Shown here piece by piece: positions 1-9,294 of a DNA stretch of 64,000 nt (its first letter is position 1; the number at the start of each line of letters is the position of its first letter). A program made the position numbers and the translations under genes. The DNA is from Microdochium bolleyi. Its lineage: Eukaryota > Ascomycota > Sordariomycetes > Xylariales > Microdochiaceae. The stretch covers positions 124,001 through 188,000 of the forward strand of contig KQ964259.1 of NCBI GenBank assembly GCA_001566295.1, in the 5' to 3' direction. The notes beneath the pieces are model-generated. The model saw nothing but the letters and a program-made list of their open reading frames with translations. It was not told the DNA's origin and did no database searches.

Positions 1-3000
1 AGACGACGCCAGGCCGGATGAAGATAGTATTGTCTGCTATGGCGTGGTACGTGCAAGCCCACCCTTTCGTTGGCCTGGCTGACAGATGTAGGTGACGGAT
101 GTCTCGTCGACCTTCGATTTTTCAAGATCGCTCCATGAGATCACCGATTTCGAAGTCATCCTTCAATCTGGAAGCTCTTTTCTCGGCATCGGAGCCAACG
201 GCATCGCTGGGCGGATAAAGAATCCTGTTCACACTCAGATGATTCAGAGTCTGCTGGAAGAGCCTGATCTGTCCCTACACGCACGCTGTTATCCCGACCA
301 ACAGTCCGGCACGCGTAAGTCAATCATTCAACAATGCACCTTAGATATTACGGTGTCCGGACCATTCTCGCAGCTGGACGAAGTTGGAACGTGGTTCCAA
401 GACTACGAGGTGTATCTACAGGATCCGAGACACTGCCACCAGAACGTCCGCTATTGCAATCCTCATCGACTCTCATCATCAGACTTGGACAGCTGTCCCT
501 GGCTGTCCGACTACGTTTCAAGTAAACAGACCGTCCTAGAATTCCAGGAGATAACCGACCGCCGAGATGTTCTTGACGTCTTCAGCACGAGGAAAGATCT
601 CAAGGAAGCAGACCAGCCGGCAGCAATTCTGACGACTTTAAAGCGGTAGGAGTTGTTCTGTGTGAGCAATCAAGGTTCACAGACTGACTTTCGGTACAGG
701 CATCAAAAGCAGGCATTGAGCTTCATGCTTGAACGAGAGAATGGGTGGAACTATAGAAGTGAAGGCAGCGATATCTGGGAAGTCCTTGACTCGGGTCGGG
801 TCCCGGTGTATGTGCAACCTCCGCTTCCGCAACGATCTCTCACTCACGAGAGAGTCTGGTCAGCTTCCTAAACACAGTCTCAAACTCGTGCCAGCCGGAA
901 GAGCCACCACAGTTCTATGGCGGGATTGTCGCAGACACAATGGGCCTTGGTAAAACCCTGACTATGATCTCTCTGGTGACCACCGACCACGAGAACGACC
1001 AACAGGAAGACCATCTGCAGGGTTTCGACGCCGGAGAATCCTACAGAAGATTGACCACTTCCGCAACGCTCATTATTGTTCCACCGCCACGTAAGTGCGA
1101 TCTCAAGGCATGGGCGGAGCTCAATCGTGCGGGCAAAAAGCTAATACAAGACTCGCAGTCCTGAGCACATGGGAGGAACAGATCAAGCAGTACGTTGGTG
1201 CACCATGGTTGTAGTGCGAAAGGCTGACTTTATGGACAGGCACGTCAAATCCGGGTGTATCAATATCCATATCCACCACGGAAAAACACGTTTAGAAGAA
1301 TACACGACATTGAAGAGGGGTGATATTGTGTTGACGACATTTCACACTGTTTCGGCTGACTGGAAGCCCACTAATTCGTCGCACGAATCGTTCATCTTTT
1401 CGCTTCGTTGGAGAAGAATCATCCTCGACGAAGGTAAGCATATGCCCATCTTGCTTTTCTTCTGTTCCACAACGGCTGATTGGACCACAGCGCATTTCAT
1501 CAAGAATGGAAATACTCGAATCACCAAAGCCGTTTGTGCACTCGACGCCATCTCTCGATGGGCGGTCACCGGCACGCCGATCCAAAACCGTCTGAGCGAT
1601 CTCGCCACTCTCCTGCAGTTCATACGCCCGCATCCCTACGGCGACCCCCGATGTTTTGAAGCCGACATATCGCAGCTGTGGAAGTCAGGACAGAGTACCA
1701 AAGCAGTCGAACGTCTGAAGCTACTCTCTGCCTGTCTTGTCCTCCGCAGAAGCCAAGGAACCATCGAGCTGCCTCCACGCAAAGACTTGTTATGTCCTGT
1801 TGACTTTACACAAAAAGAGCGCGAAGCGTACGAGCGACTTAAAGAGCAAGCCATTATACGTATCGATGAGGCGCTACATGAGGGGCACCAACAGCAACGC
1901 GCCCACGGCTCATCTCATGTCAATGCCTTACAGCAGATCGAGGCATTGAGACTATTCAGCGACCTGGGCCTCCATTACCATTCCCGACCATCGGCCATGG
2001 TCAATTCTGAAGAGTGGCAGCAGCAAGCGCAGGCTGTGCTCTATCGGCAGTCCGAGTTGGGTCCAATGGTCTGTCTTCAGTGCTCGTCTGCAACGGACCT
2101 GACAGAAATCGCGAGCGATGGCGGGCCTGCTTCTCAAATGTCGAAACCGCAAGAATGCAAGGCACGCTTCTTCAGCTGTCTACGCTTTATATGCAGCGAT
2201 TGTGTCGAAACTCTCGGCCGATCTAGACGCTCACTTCCGTGCGGGCACACCAAGCCGTGCGCTTTCGCCTCCGTATCGACAAGCTTGACATCTGAGGTCG
2301 ACGATATAAACGTTGCTCACAACACTCTGGAGACTTCCGACCACCAGAACTCCACGCACGTGTCTTCCAAGGTCAAGGCACTGGTCGCTGATATGCAGAC
2401 AGTCCCTGCAAATGTGAAATGGTAAGCTATCCCTGTGAGACCTGTCCGACACGTTCAACTCAAAACGTCTGCTAACATACAGGTGTCTACACCAGCATCG
2501 TGTTTTCGAGCTGGAGACTCTCTCTCAATCTGGTCGAGCGTGCTCTGAATCAAGCTTCCATCACAACCGTTCGGTTCGACGGCAAAGTCGCGCAGAAAGA
2601 CCGGCAACCTATCGTCAACAGGTTCCAGAACGACCCCGATATTCGCGTGATGCTTCTCACGCTGTCCTGCGGCGCAGTCGGGTGAGTGAATGCTAGAACC
2701 GATGCCCTATCTGTATGCCTGCGATTGATCTTTCCGCCTGATTTAGCTTGACATTGACTGCCGCCTCGCGAGCTTATCTTCTCGAGCCTCATTGGTTAGT
2801 CGTTCTCCGTCTCTCTGCTGGGAGCACTTCCTGGACACCACCCTCTAGGTCCCCACCTCGAGGGCGGAATACTGATCATCGACCGCAGGAACCCCACGCT
2901 CGAGGACCAGGCTCTGGCGAGAGTCCATCGCCTTGGACAGGAACGGCCAGTGACGACGATTCGTCTCTACATGCGCAATTCTTTCGAAGAAGTAAGGCTA

Positions 3001-3294
3001 CACTGTCGGACATACCTCCGTTCGACTCTAGACCACCGAATTTGAATGTTTTCACTTGAGCTCAACGGTTGACAATTGCATAGGAGGTCATGAAACTCCA
3101 GGACTCGAAGAGGGATCTGGCTGGCATTCTTCTGTCACCTCATGACGGAGTTGAGACGGACACCAGTCTGGGAACCTTAGAGGTGAACTCGGAAATACCC
3201 CCCCCCCCCGGCATTCTAGCCCATAATGCCCATTACAAGGTGCATTCGCTAACTAGCCCTTGTTTTATTCCAGCGGCTGCGGTCTCTCCTTTAA
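1..3294 (+). CDS. SNF2-family DNA-dependent ATPase/helicase, RAD5/HLTF-like (5' end outside window)
   Basis: Nuclear ATP-driven DNA translocase with a RING-like insertion, probably in chromatin remodelling or DNA-damage tolerance. Seen: Walker A MGLGKT at 940, DEAH box rebuilt across an intron (1433/1491), motif III region AVTGTPIQNRLSD near 1570, a Cys/His-rich RING-like stretch at 2060-2260 (CLQC, CSDC, CGH), and helicase C motifs CIVFSSW, RFDGK and RVHRLGQ. My exons: <1-46, 92-645, 700-807, 864-1090, 1159-1207, 1240-1433, 1491-2421, 2496-2681, 2747-2794, 2890-2991, 3084-3182, 3274-3294; the end LRSLL-stop is typical of the family. All frame changes are explained by GT..AG introns. One (1208-1239) is only 32 bases and could instead be an indel. 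The first visible exon is already coding, so the start lies upstream. Confidence 0.87.
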
Positions 3295-3778
3295 GCGACT
3301 TTTGGAATGCTACCACGCCCTCCCGTTCCACAGCATCACGACATATCTGATTCCCAAGATACGTGGGACCAGGAACGCAGTATCCACAATTGCGTGAATA
3401 TTGCTGGCCAGGGTTGACCAGGCGATCGCAGACTGCAGACCGCCGACTCACTGGTCAATGGCTACGACTTTTACACTCTGACACAAGAGGGAGAACACGG
3501 CTGCCTGGCGCCTTGCAGGGGGCTTCTTTGGTCACCCAGCCAATCTTTTGTATCTATGCATCAATGGTTGCAGATACCAAGAACCAAGAACCAAGAACAC
3601 AACTGCTTGGCGATTACGAAACTTGGCATGTCAATAGATGTGTCTCCAATCTCCTGGCTGATTGAAGATGCGAGAGTTTTGCAGAAATACTGTTCAAGTC
3701 AAAATTCGATCTCCCAGCTGTGTTCACCCAAGTCCTCCTGATAGTCACTGTCGCAAATATACACCCATCGAATCTGCA
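3295..3778. other. Intergenic stretch, no gene seen
   Basis: It lies between the helicase stop and the small membrane-protein gene. The open frames here are short and resemble no family. It should hold the helicase 3' end and the next gene's promoter. Confidence 0.5.
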
Positions 3779-3811
3779 ATGTCGACCAAAACAGAAGTCA
3801 GAACACAAACA

Positions 3812-4315
3812 ATGAGAGGAAATAACTCCGAAGACTCGTGCGTCATCGGCGGCGAGCACGCCAACTGGCCAGCCAACGGCCACGTCATCCTCGGCAGCAC
3901 ACACTACTACATCGAGGGCAACGACACCAGCTTCACGCCATTCAAGAAGTGCTGCGGCGAGCACAAAGTCAACCTCATCGAGCCCTGTCTCATGTGGTGC
4001 GAGACTGACGGGAACCTCAAAATCTGGGCTTGCTGGTTGCAGAACGGCTTCAAGCCAGACTCCGCATTCGGGACCTTATACGGTGGCGGCACGGGGCTAT
4101 CAGGCCCCTCGACACAAGGTGGCCTCTCTACCGCGGCCACGGCCGGTATCTCTGTCGACGCCGTGGCAGTTGTGGTCTTGCTCTGCGGTTTGCTGTTCTG
4201 CTGGCTTCGGGCGCGGCGACTTGGGGCTAGAGACGCAAGCAAGGCGCGCCACCATAGTAGACTTCTTTTGCTCGGTATAGCATTCTCCTACCACCTAACT
4301 GCGCTATATATTTAA
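3812..4315 (+). CDS. Small Cys-rich single-pass membrane protein, fungal, function unknown
   Basis: Not a family I can name. About 167 residues from the ATG at 3812; an in-frame ATG at 3779 adds 11 residues and the frame is open further upstream. The N-terminal half has a spaced cysteine pattern (single C, a CC pair, C-x3-WC, then C) with several potential N-glycosylation sites, like small ectodomains of fungal surface proteins. A Ser/Thr/Gly-rich linker follows, then one hydrophobic helix (about 4140-4205) and a basic stretch RARR. This suggests a type I/III plasma-membrane protein with the Cys domain outside, although no classical N-terminal signal peptide is visible. A missed upstream exon carrying one is possible. 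The last residues (LLLLGIAF..) are again hydrophobic, so the true C-terminus may be altered by an unrecognised intron. Confidence 0.6.
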   Translation: MRGNNSEDSCVIGGEHANWPANGHVILGSTHYYIEGNDTSFTPFKKCCGEHKVNLIEPCLMWCETDGNLKIWACWLQNGFKPDSAFGTLYGGGTGLSGPSTQGGLSTAATAGISVDAVAVVVLLCGLLFCWLRARRLGARDASKARHHSRLLLLGIAFSYHLTALYI

Positions 4316-4739
4316 GCTCCCATGAGAGAGCCAGAGCTTCAGAGGCACCCACGTGAATCAACTCTTGGAGTGTGACATCGCCGGCAGGAGTGATCAGAAG
4401 GTTGGCGGCAATCGTACCTTCCAGAAAGCGCCTGGTGCCCAGTCTCGACCACCTGGGCAGGCTTCGCGCACGCACCTTCTCCTTGACTTCTCCCGCACGC
4501 ACGCGTTACCAACAACCACGATACCTCGACGAGCAGGCAGCAATCCTCGTCCTCGAGGTGCAGTCGCTGTCGGGAACTCGGCCTCCCCTTCACCTCTTTG
4601 CGAGACCCTGGCGAGCACTTCAAAAAGTTCACATCATCACCACCCCCTCACTCAGGTCTCACTTCACGGGACCCTGCCGCCCAGACACGTTCCAACATCA
4701 AGCCACCCCGACCTTGAAGGTCGACGACCACCCTACACA
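4316..4739. other. Probable promoter/5' UTR of the 2EXR-like gene
   Basis: An open frame upstream of the chosen ATG continues through this region in phase with the next gene, but its composition (Pro/Arg/Ser/His) looks non-coding. It is read here as a pyrimidine-rich leader. A TATATATTTAAG stretch lies just upstream, at about 4303-4315. Confidence 0.4.
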
Positions 4740-5489
4740 ATGGCCTCCTCGCAGCCCGACTCGGCGTTTCTCACCCGTCTCCCTCTCGAGATCCGCAACG
4801 AAATCTACGAGATCTACACTCTCAAGCTCCTGGAGAAGACGGCACACGACAATGCCTCCTATAAGCGCTCGGGCTACGAGTACATCTCCACCCTCATGTC
4901 GGGCATGGTTGGCAACAAGACCAAGCGCCTGTGCCCTCCCCTCCTCAAGACATGCAAGATGGTCGCTCGCGAGTACACTGCCGCCGCCTCGAAGCATGCC
5001 CTGATCATATACGAGACACCCGTGGGCGACGAGAGCTGCTGGCTGGCCATGATCCGGAAGGTCACGATCGGTGGTGCCAAAAACGCACAGCTACGTCATA
5101 TCCGGGTCGTCTGGAAACTCGCCATCCAATACGTTGATGATGCTCCAATGCCCGAAGTCATGTATGAGTGCACACTCGAGCGTGCCCTCGGTGGCAGCGC
5201 TCCCAACCTTACCACGATCCAATACGAGCAATTCGACATTGGTGCTCGGAAAACATGTGATGATATGTGTGTGTTGACAGCCATGGAAGATACCTTGGAC
5301 TACTTCCTCGAATCGGCAGTCAAGGACCACAGCCCAGAGCGCCTGGAGTTGATAGGCCGTTTCCGAGAACAGTGGATCGATGCTGTCGAGAAGGAGCACG
5401 AGCAGCTTCAGGTGCGTCGAGGACGACTGCTTGATCCCGAGGACAAAGGCACAGAAGACAGTGTTGAGCTATGTGAGCCTAGTCACTAG
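4740..5489 (+). CDS. 2EXR/F-box-like fungal protein
   Basis: 249-residue intronless protein. Near the N-terminus, FLTRLPLEIRNEIYEIYTL matches the short helical F-box-like motif (LPxEIRNxIY) of the fungal 2EXR family, which is greatly expanded in filamentous ascomycetes and mostly uncharacterised. The rest is mixed helix with no catalytic motif I recognise and a charged C-terminus. The start is the ATG at 4740 (context CACAATGGCC) because the family motif begins about 10 residues after it; an open extension reaching 4353 is low-complexity and rejected. A role as a substrate adaptor for ubiquitin ligase is inferred from the F-box resemblance only. Confidence 0.78.
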   Translation: MASSQPDSAFLTRLPLEIRNEIYEIYTLKLLEKTAHDNASYKRSGYEYISTLMSGMVGNKTKRLCPPLLKTCKMVAREYTAAASKHALIIYETPVGDESCWLAMIRKVTIGGAKNAQLRHIRVVWKLAIQYVDDAPMPEVMYECTLERALGGSAPNLTTIQYEQFDIGARKTCDDMCVLTAMEDTLDYFLESAVKDHSPERLELIGRFREQWIDAVEKEHEQLQVRRGRLLDPEDKGTEDSVELCEPSH

Positions 5490-5657
5490 GTCTCTTGAGG
5501 GAGAACGGAATTTCACTGCTGCGGAGGACACAGATGACTTGCTATTACCACAAGTGTAGACAAAGGCGCAATGCATCAGTTAGTAATACAATGATCCCAC
5601 ACAATCTGTCCCTCATGCTTTTCACCATCCTCCTCGTCCCTCACAATCCTTGGACAC

Positions 5658-6716
5658 CTACTTCATGGGGCTGATGAAGAAGTGACTGTCAGTCGTGCCA
5701 GTGACATCGAGCTTCTGGCCGACCTCAACAACACCCTCTTCCTTTGGCACACACAGCATGCCAAAGCTCGGCTTAAACTTGAGCCCCTTGTCGATCCGAC
5801 GATACTTCATAAGCTGGTCCCAGGGCTGTCGTAGGTGCTTCTCCCCAGAGTCCGGGTCCACGTTTGGTACCTGACATCGCAAACACCGGCACACGACATC
5901 CAAGTCGACAACTTTTCCACCACTTCCGCCCTCGGCAGCCTTCCCAATACGCAAGGTCTTCCAGTTGTCCTCGCTCCACGGCTTGTGCCCGCGGATTACA
6001 ATGTTCGGCCGGAAGCGCTCGATGTCAATCGCCTCCTCGCCGCCGCTCCGCAGCCGTTCATTCAACTCGTCGAGACTTGCCTGCGACGCGACCAGCACGG
6101 GCATCATGTCGGCGAACTTGGTCGCCTCGGTGCGGCCGAGCCTCTCGGGCGCCCCGCAGCCCCTCAGGACCCGCGGCGAGGGTCCCTTGTACAGCAGCCG
6201 CGCGTCGACGCCAAGGAACTCTGACAGCGGCTGGGTCGTGGCCGCGGGGTACTCCCACCCGTCCGTCTCCTGGCCCCAGATGACACCCCCGCGCAGCGTG
6301 GTGTTTCCCTCGAGCCACTCCGTCGTGGGGTGAGCGGGGATCGTCAGCTTCCAGTCCCCCTTGCCCTCGATGGTGATGGTGAGGGTGTCGTTGTCAAAGT
6401 CGACGGCCGTCCGGATGAGCGTCATCTGGGAGTTGCTGCGGATGGTGAGGAACTCGCGCTTCTCGGCCGAGATGAGCATCCAGTTGCGGTCCAGGTCGAG
6501 GCCGGTGCGGAGCAGCTTGGCAGACTGCACCTGGATGCCCCGGCACGACTTGATGGGGTATATGCGCAGCGCGATGATGTCGTCGCTGGGCTGCGCGGAG
6601 GCGGCGTCGGGCGCGTAGTCGCTGTTGTAGAAGAAGAAGCCCGTGGTGACGGCGATGGCCGAAGCCACGGCAATGCCGGTGATCGTTGATGCGTCGAGGT
6701 TATCCATGGCAGGCAC
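5658..6716 (-). CDS. MOSC-domain molybdenum-cofactor protein, mARC-like
   Basis: 352 residues, intronless. An N-terminal hydrophobic anchor (about residues 12-31, GIAVASAIAVTTGFFFY) is followed by the MOSC N-terminal beta-barrel (IYPIKSCRGIQVQSA), then the MOSC domain with the conserved cysteine region CRCLRCQVPNVDPDSG near residue 277. This is the arrangement of mitochondrial amidoxime-reducing component proteins, which bind molybdenum cofactor through that cysteine and reduce N-hydroxylated substrates together with cytochrome b5 and its reductase. The N-terminal anchor fits outer-mitochondrial-membrane attachment (inferred). Translation may start at the first ATG or at the one three codons later. 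Its promoter region contains the long poly-C tract at 7087-7125. Confidence 0.9.
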   Translation of the reverse strand: MPAMDNLDASTITGIAVASAIAVTTGFFFYNSDYAPDAASAQPSDDIIALRIYPIKSCRGIQVQSAKLLRTGLDLDRNWMLISAEKREFLTIRSNSQMTLIRTAVDFDNDTLTITIEGKGDWKLTIPAHPTTEWLEGNTTLRGGVIWGQETDGWEYPAATTQPLSEFLGVDARLLYKGPSPRVLRGCGAPERLGRTEATKFADMMPVLVASQASLDELNERLRSGGEEAIDIERFRPNIVIRGHKPWSEDNWKTLRIGKAAEGGSGGKVVDLDVVCRCLRCQVPNVDPDSGEKHLRQPWDQLMKYRRIDKGLKFKPSFGMLCVPKEEGVVEVGQKLDVTGTTDSHFFISPMK

Positions 6717-7085
6717 TGTGACCTTTCACATCCCGGAGATGTTCTCAGTGGAGGGGCTGGTCTGGATCATGTGAGACCACATTCGTGGTGTTGATGATGT
6801 TGGGGGTGGTAGAGAAGGTTCAGTCGAGAGCCTCAGCCCTGATGTCACGATGTTATTTGAGAAGGAGGAAAGCGGGGTGAGCTTTGTCATCATTGGCGGG
6901 CGTGCGCCAATCGAACTCAAAAAACTGGTGACTGCACTGGGTCGACTGTTCTAGCTGTTGATCAGGTTGCATGCTCAAATTCACTGGCTGGGCTTGGACG
7001 ACGCATTGGGAACCCGGTCCAAGGGAAGCATGAAAACGATAGGGTAGAGAGTAGATATTCGCACCTCGCAAGATAGCGTAGCTTC

Positions 7086-7125
<40 letters not shown>

Positions 7126-7281
7126 TGATGTCCAGGACTAGTATATATTTCAAGACGCGCACATCGATCTGTATCCTTATCTTACACCTCACAGAACTAT
7201 CCGTTCAGCTGCTGTGTCAAAGCTTGATCTGACAAGAAAAGAAGGCAAAAATGAAAGACAAAAAAAGACGAGAAAGTGAGT
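6717..7281. other. Intergenic region with poly-C tract
   Basis: Upstream of the MOSC gene and downstream of the T5orf172 gene, both on the minus strand. No gene seen. Its main feature is the homopolymer run annotated separately. Confidence 0.6.
7087..7125 (+). repeat. Poly-C homopolymer, 39 bases
   Basis: Uninterrupted run of 39 cytosines (poly-G on the minus strand), about 370 bases upstream of the MOSC gene start. The read length of such a run is unreliable in any assembly. Confidence 0.95.
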
Positions 7282-9294
7282 TTAGATGACCCCCAAGACC
7301 TTCCCGGAAACCTTTCGACCCTGAGCTTTCATCCGTCCAAACGAAGAGAACTTCCCTTTCCTCTCAGGCTCGTCCCCCGCGACTTTTAAGAAGCTAGCGG
7401 AGGTGTCGTCTCCAAGAGCCTGCCATTCCCTGGTAAGGAAAGCGGCAAAACCGCCAATTTCCGTGTCTCCCTCCTCTTGACCCGAGCGGCGTCGTATGAC
7501 CGTTGCGGCGATTCTCGATGCTTTGCCTGCAAGCGACTTCGTCAATGCCCTCGTCCGGCGGTGCTGGGGCGGGCTGGTGGACTCTTCCGCGATTGACACC
7601 TCTTCATATTGGGTGATGCAGTTCTTCTCGATGATCAGGTCGAAGGTGGGCCCAGGCCCTTGATGCTGTTCACCTGTATCTGTTGTCATTCTGTCTCCCT
7701 CAGTATCGACCGAGAGAGTGCTCCTGCTGAAAGCGGCAGCCGTCTCGACGTCATACCCGATCATGAGATTGAATACCCCGAGGCCCTGTCCACTGAGATC
7801 TCCACGCATGTTGTACGCCGGCCTCTGAACAAACCAGATCCACGCCTCGAGGAGCTTGATGGCATGTTCACCGTCGAACCGGAACCACTCGCTGTGGACT
7901 GTCTTCTGACATCCCGGCACAGCACAGCCGGCGATTCCCTGCCTCTGTGCTGACAGCTGGGCGGCCATGATCCTCGCGATGCGGCTGGCGCCGAGCACGG
8001 GCTGGTCGCTTTGCCGCACCAGGCTTGTCCTCGTCAGGTAGCAGCTCTGGCCCGGCTGTTTCCCGCAGGCGCTGCACGTCCAGCCGATGTGGAGGAGCCC
8101 GTCGTCCGGCTCGTGTCGGCGTATGTACACGGTGCCGGTGGCCTGGTCTGATGGCGCCGCCTTGGACTCGATGGCGGACCAGAGCGCGCGCTGGGCGTCA
8201 GTCTTGGCTAGAGCAAGCCGTGCGTGTCGCTGGGTGCGAGCCGTGCTAGTATCGGGTGTGTCCGGAACCGCGGCGGCAGCGAAGTGCTCGAGGACATGCT
8301 CCACCATCTGATCCGCTGTGATTTCCATGCTTGCCTTCGGGCCGGAAGCCGCTGGTAATGCTTGTTGGCACACACAGCCTGCGCGGGGATCAGCCCTAGG
8401 CTGCGCCGTAGTTGGCAGTGGCTCGAGTGCCTGGACAGTGGCCGCTGGCGGGAGCAGGCTCGGTTCCAGGCCCGGCTCCGGCTCAGCAATATTGAGGACC
8501 GAAGGGGGGCTCTGCACCGCCTCTGACTGCACAGCATCATCTTCCATGTTACAGTCTCCGCCTGTCTCTAGTTTGCTGTTGGCCTCGTCGAGATCCATGG
8601 GGGAGCACGTAGCGTCACTTCTTGCAACAGAAAGTTGCGACATTTCGTTGTCGATATGCGCGACCCCGAGCTTGCCGATCGAGTCGGAATCGTCACTGGT
8701 TGGCACGACAGTAGTCGCAAAGGAAGTCAAGGCGCTTGCAAGAGGAGACTCTCCCTCATCGTCGCTCGCTCCGTCTGACGATGAAGTGCTGTTGCTCACA
8801 AGCTCTACCTGGTCGCAAGCGTGCTCGTTCTCCATGCTCGGAGAGCCGTGTCGTGGAGACTCATTTCCGGCGGCGGAGTCGTTGCTGTGGCTGCTGCGCG
8901 TTCCATCGTCCATCTCAGATTCCTTATCAACGGCTGGCAACGTGTCGGCCAGTGGCAAGCGGCATTTCCAGGCTTTGAACTTTTTCAGCACGTCGCCTCT
9001 ATGGCAATAACAGTGTGCCAAGCCCAAGAACTTTTCGATCTCGGCTTCGTAACCCTTGAGATCCCAATCCTGGCCGAGGGCTGAGAACTGCGCTCGAACC
9101 TTCATGATGGATTCGCAGTTTTCGTGACTGGGTTTGTTGCGGCAACGGACATATTGCCCTTTCTTTTTTTTATCTTGGCTTTTTCCGAGGCAGTAATGCA
9201 AGTCCCATTCAGCAACACTGAGATGTAGCGTGATCAAAACATTGTCGTGAATCGCCTCGAGGAGTGGTAGCCTCCTGTCGGTTGACTGGGACAT
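7282..9294 (-). CDS. T5orf172/GIY-YIG-like domain protein
   Basis: 670 residues, intronless. The N-terminal part has a fungal module with a Cys/His pattern (DLHYCLGKSQ, ..CRNKP.., GLAHCYCHRG) of the type that precedes T5orf172 domains. The middle (about residues 120-330) is Ser/Asp/Glu-rich and looks disordered. The C-terminal half contains VYIRRHEPDDGLLHIGWT (near residue 390) and VHSEWFRF (near residue 470), the GIY-YIG-type core and HxEWF signature of T5orf172/DUF1766 proteins, separated by a Cys pair insert. Nuclease activity is not assured because the first signature is diverged (VYI). The ATG at 9294 is chosen because the upstream 38 codons in frame are Arg/His/Ser-rich without homology. 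Nuclear DNA-related function is inferred. Confidence 0.72.
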   Translation of the reverse strand: MSQSTDRRLPLLEAIHDNVLITLHLSVAEWDLHYCLGKSQDKKKKGQYVRCRNKPSHENCESIMKVRAQFSALGQDWDLKGYEAEIEKFLGLAHCYCHRGDVLKKFKAWKCRLPLADTLPAVDKESEMDDGTRSSHSNDSAAGNESPRHGSPSMENEHACDQVELVSNSTSSSDGASDDEGESPLASALTSFATTVVPTSDDSDSIGKLGVAHIDNEMSQLSVARSDATCSPMDLDEANSKLETGGDCNMEDDAVQSEAVQSPPSVLNIAEPEPGLEPSLLPPAATVQALEPLPTTAQPRADPRAGCVCQQALPAASGPKASMEITADQMVEHVLEHFAAAAVPDTPDTSTARTQRHARLALAKTDAQRALWSAIESKAAPSDQATGTVYIRRHEPDDGLLHIGWTCSACGKQPGQSCYLTRTSLVRQSDQPVLGASRIARIMAAQLSAQRQGIAGCAVPGCQKTVHSEWFRFDGEHAIKLLEAWIWFVQRPAYNMRGDLSGQGLGVFNLMIGYDVETAAAFSRSTLSVDTEGDRMTTDTGEQHQGPGPTFDLIIEKNCITQYEEVSIAEESTSPPQHRRTRALTKSLAGKASRIAATVIRRRSGQEEGDTEIGGFAAFLTREWQALGDDTSASFLKVAGDEPERKGKFSSFGRMKAQGRKVSGKVLGVI

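Noticed and set aside
646..3273. SNF2 region as a frameshifted pseudogene
   Set aside because: All breaks but one are solved by normal introns that restore DEAH, CIVFSSW and HWNPTLE motifs; the exception is a candidate short intron.
4353..4739. N-terminal extension of the 2EXR-like protein
   Set aside because: Low-complexity Pro/Arg/Ser sequence; the family motif starts just after the ATG at 4740.
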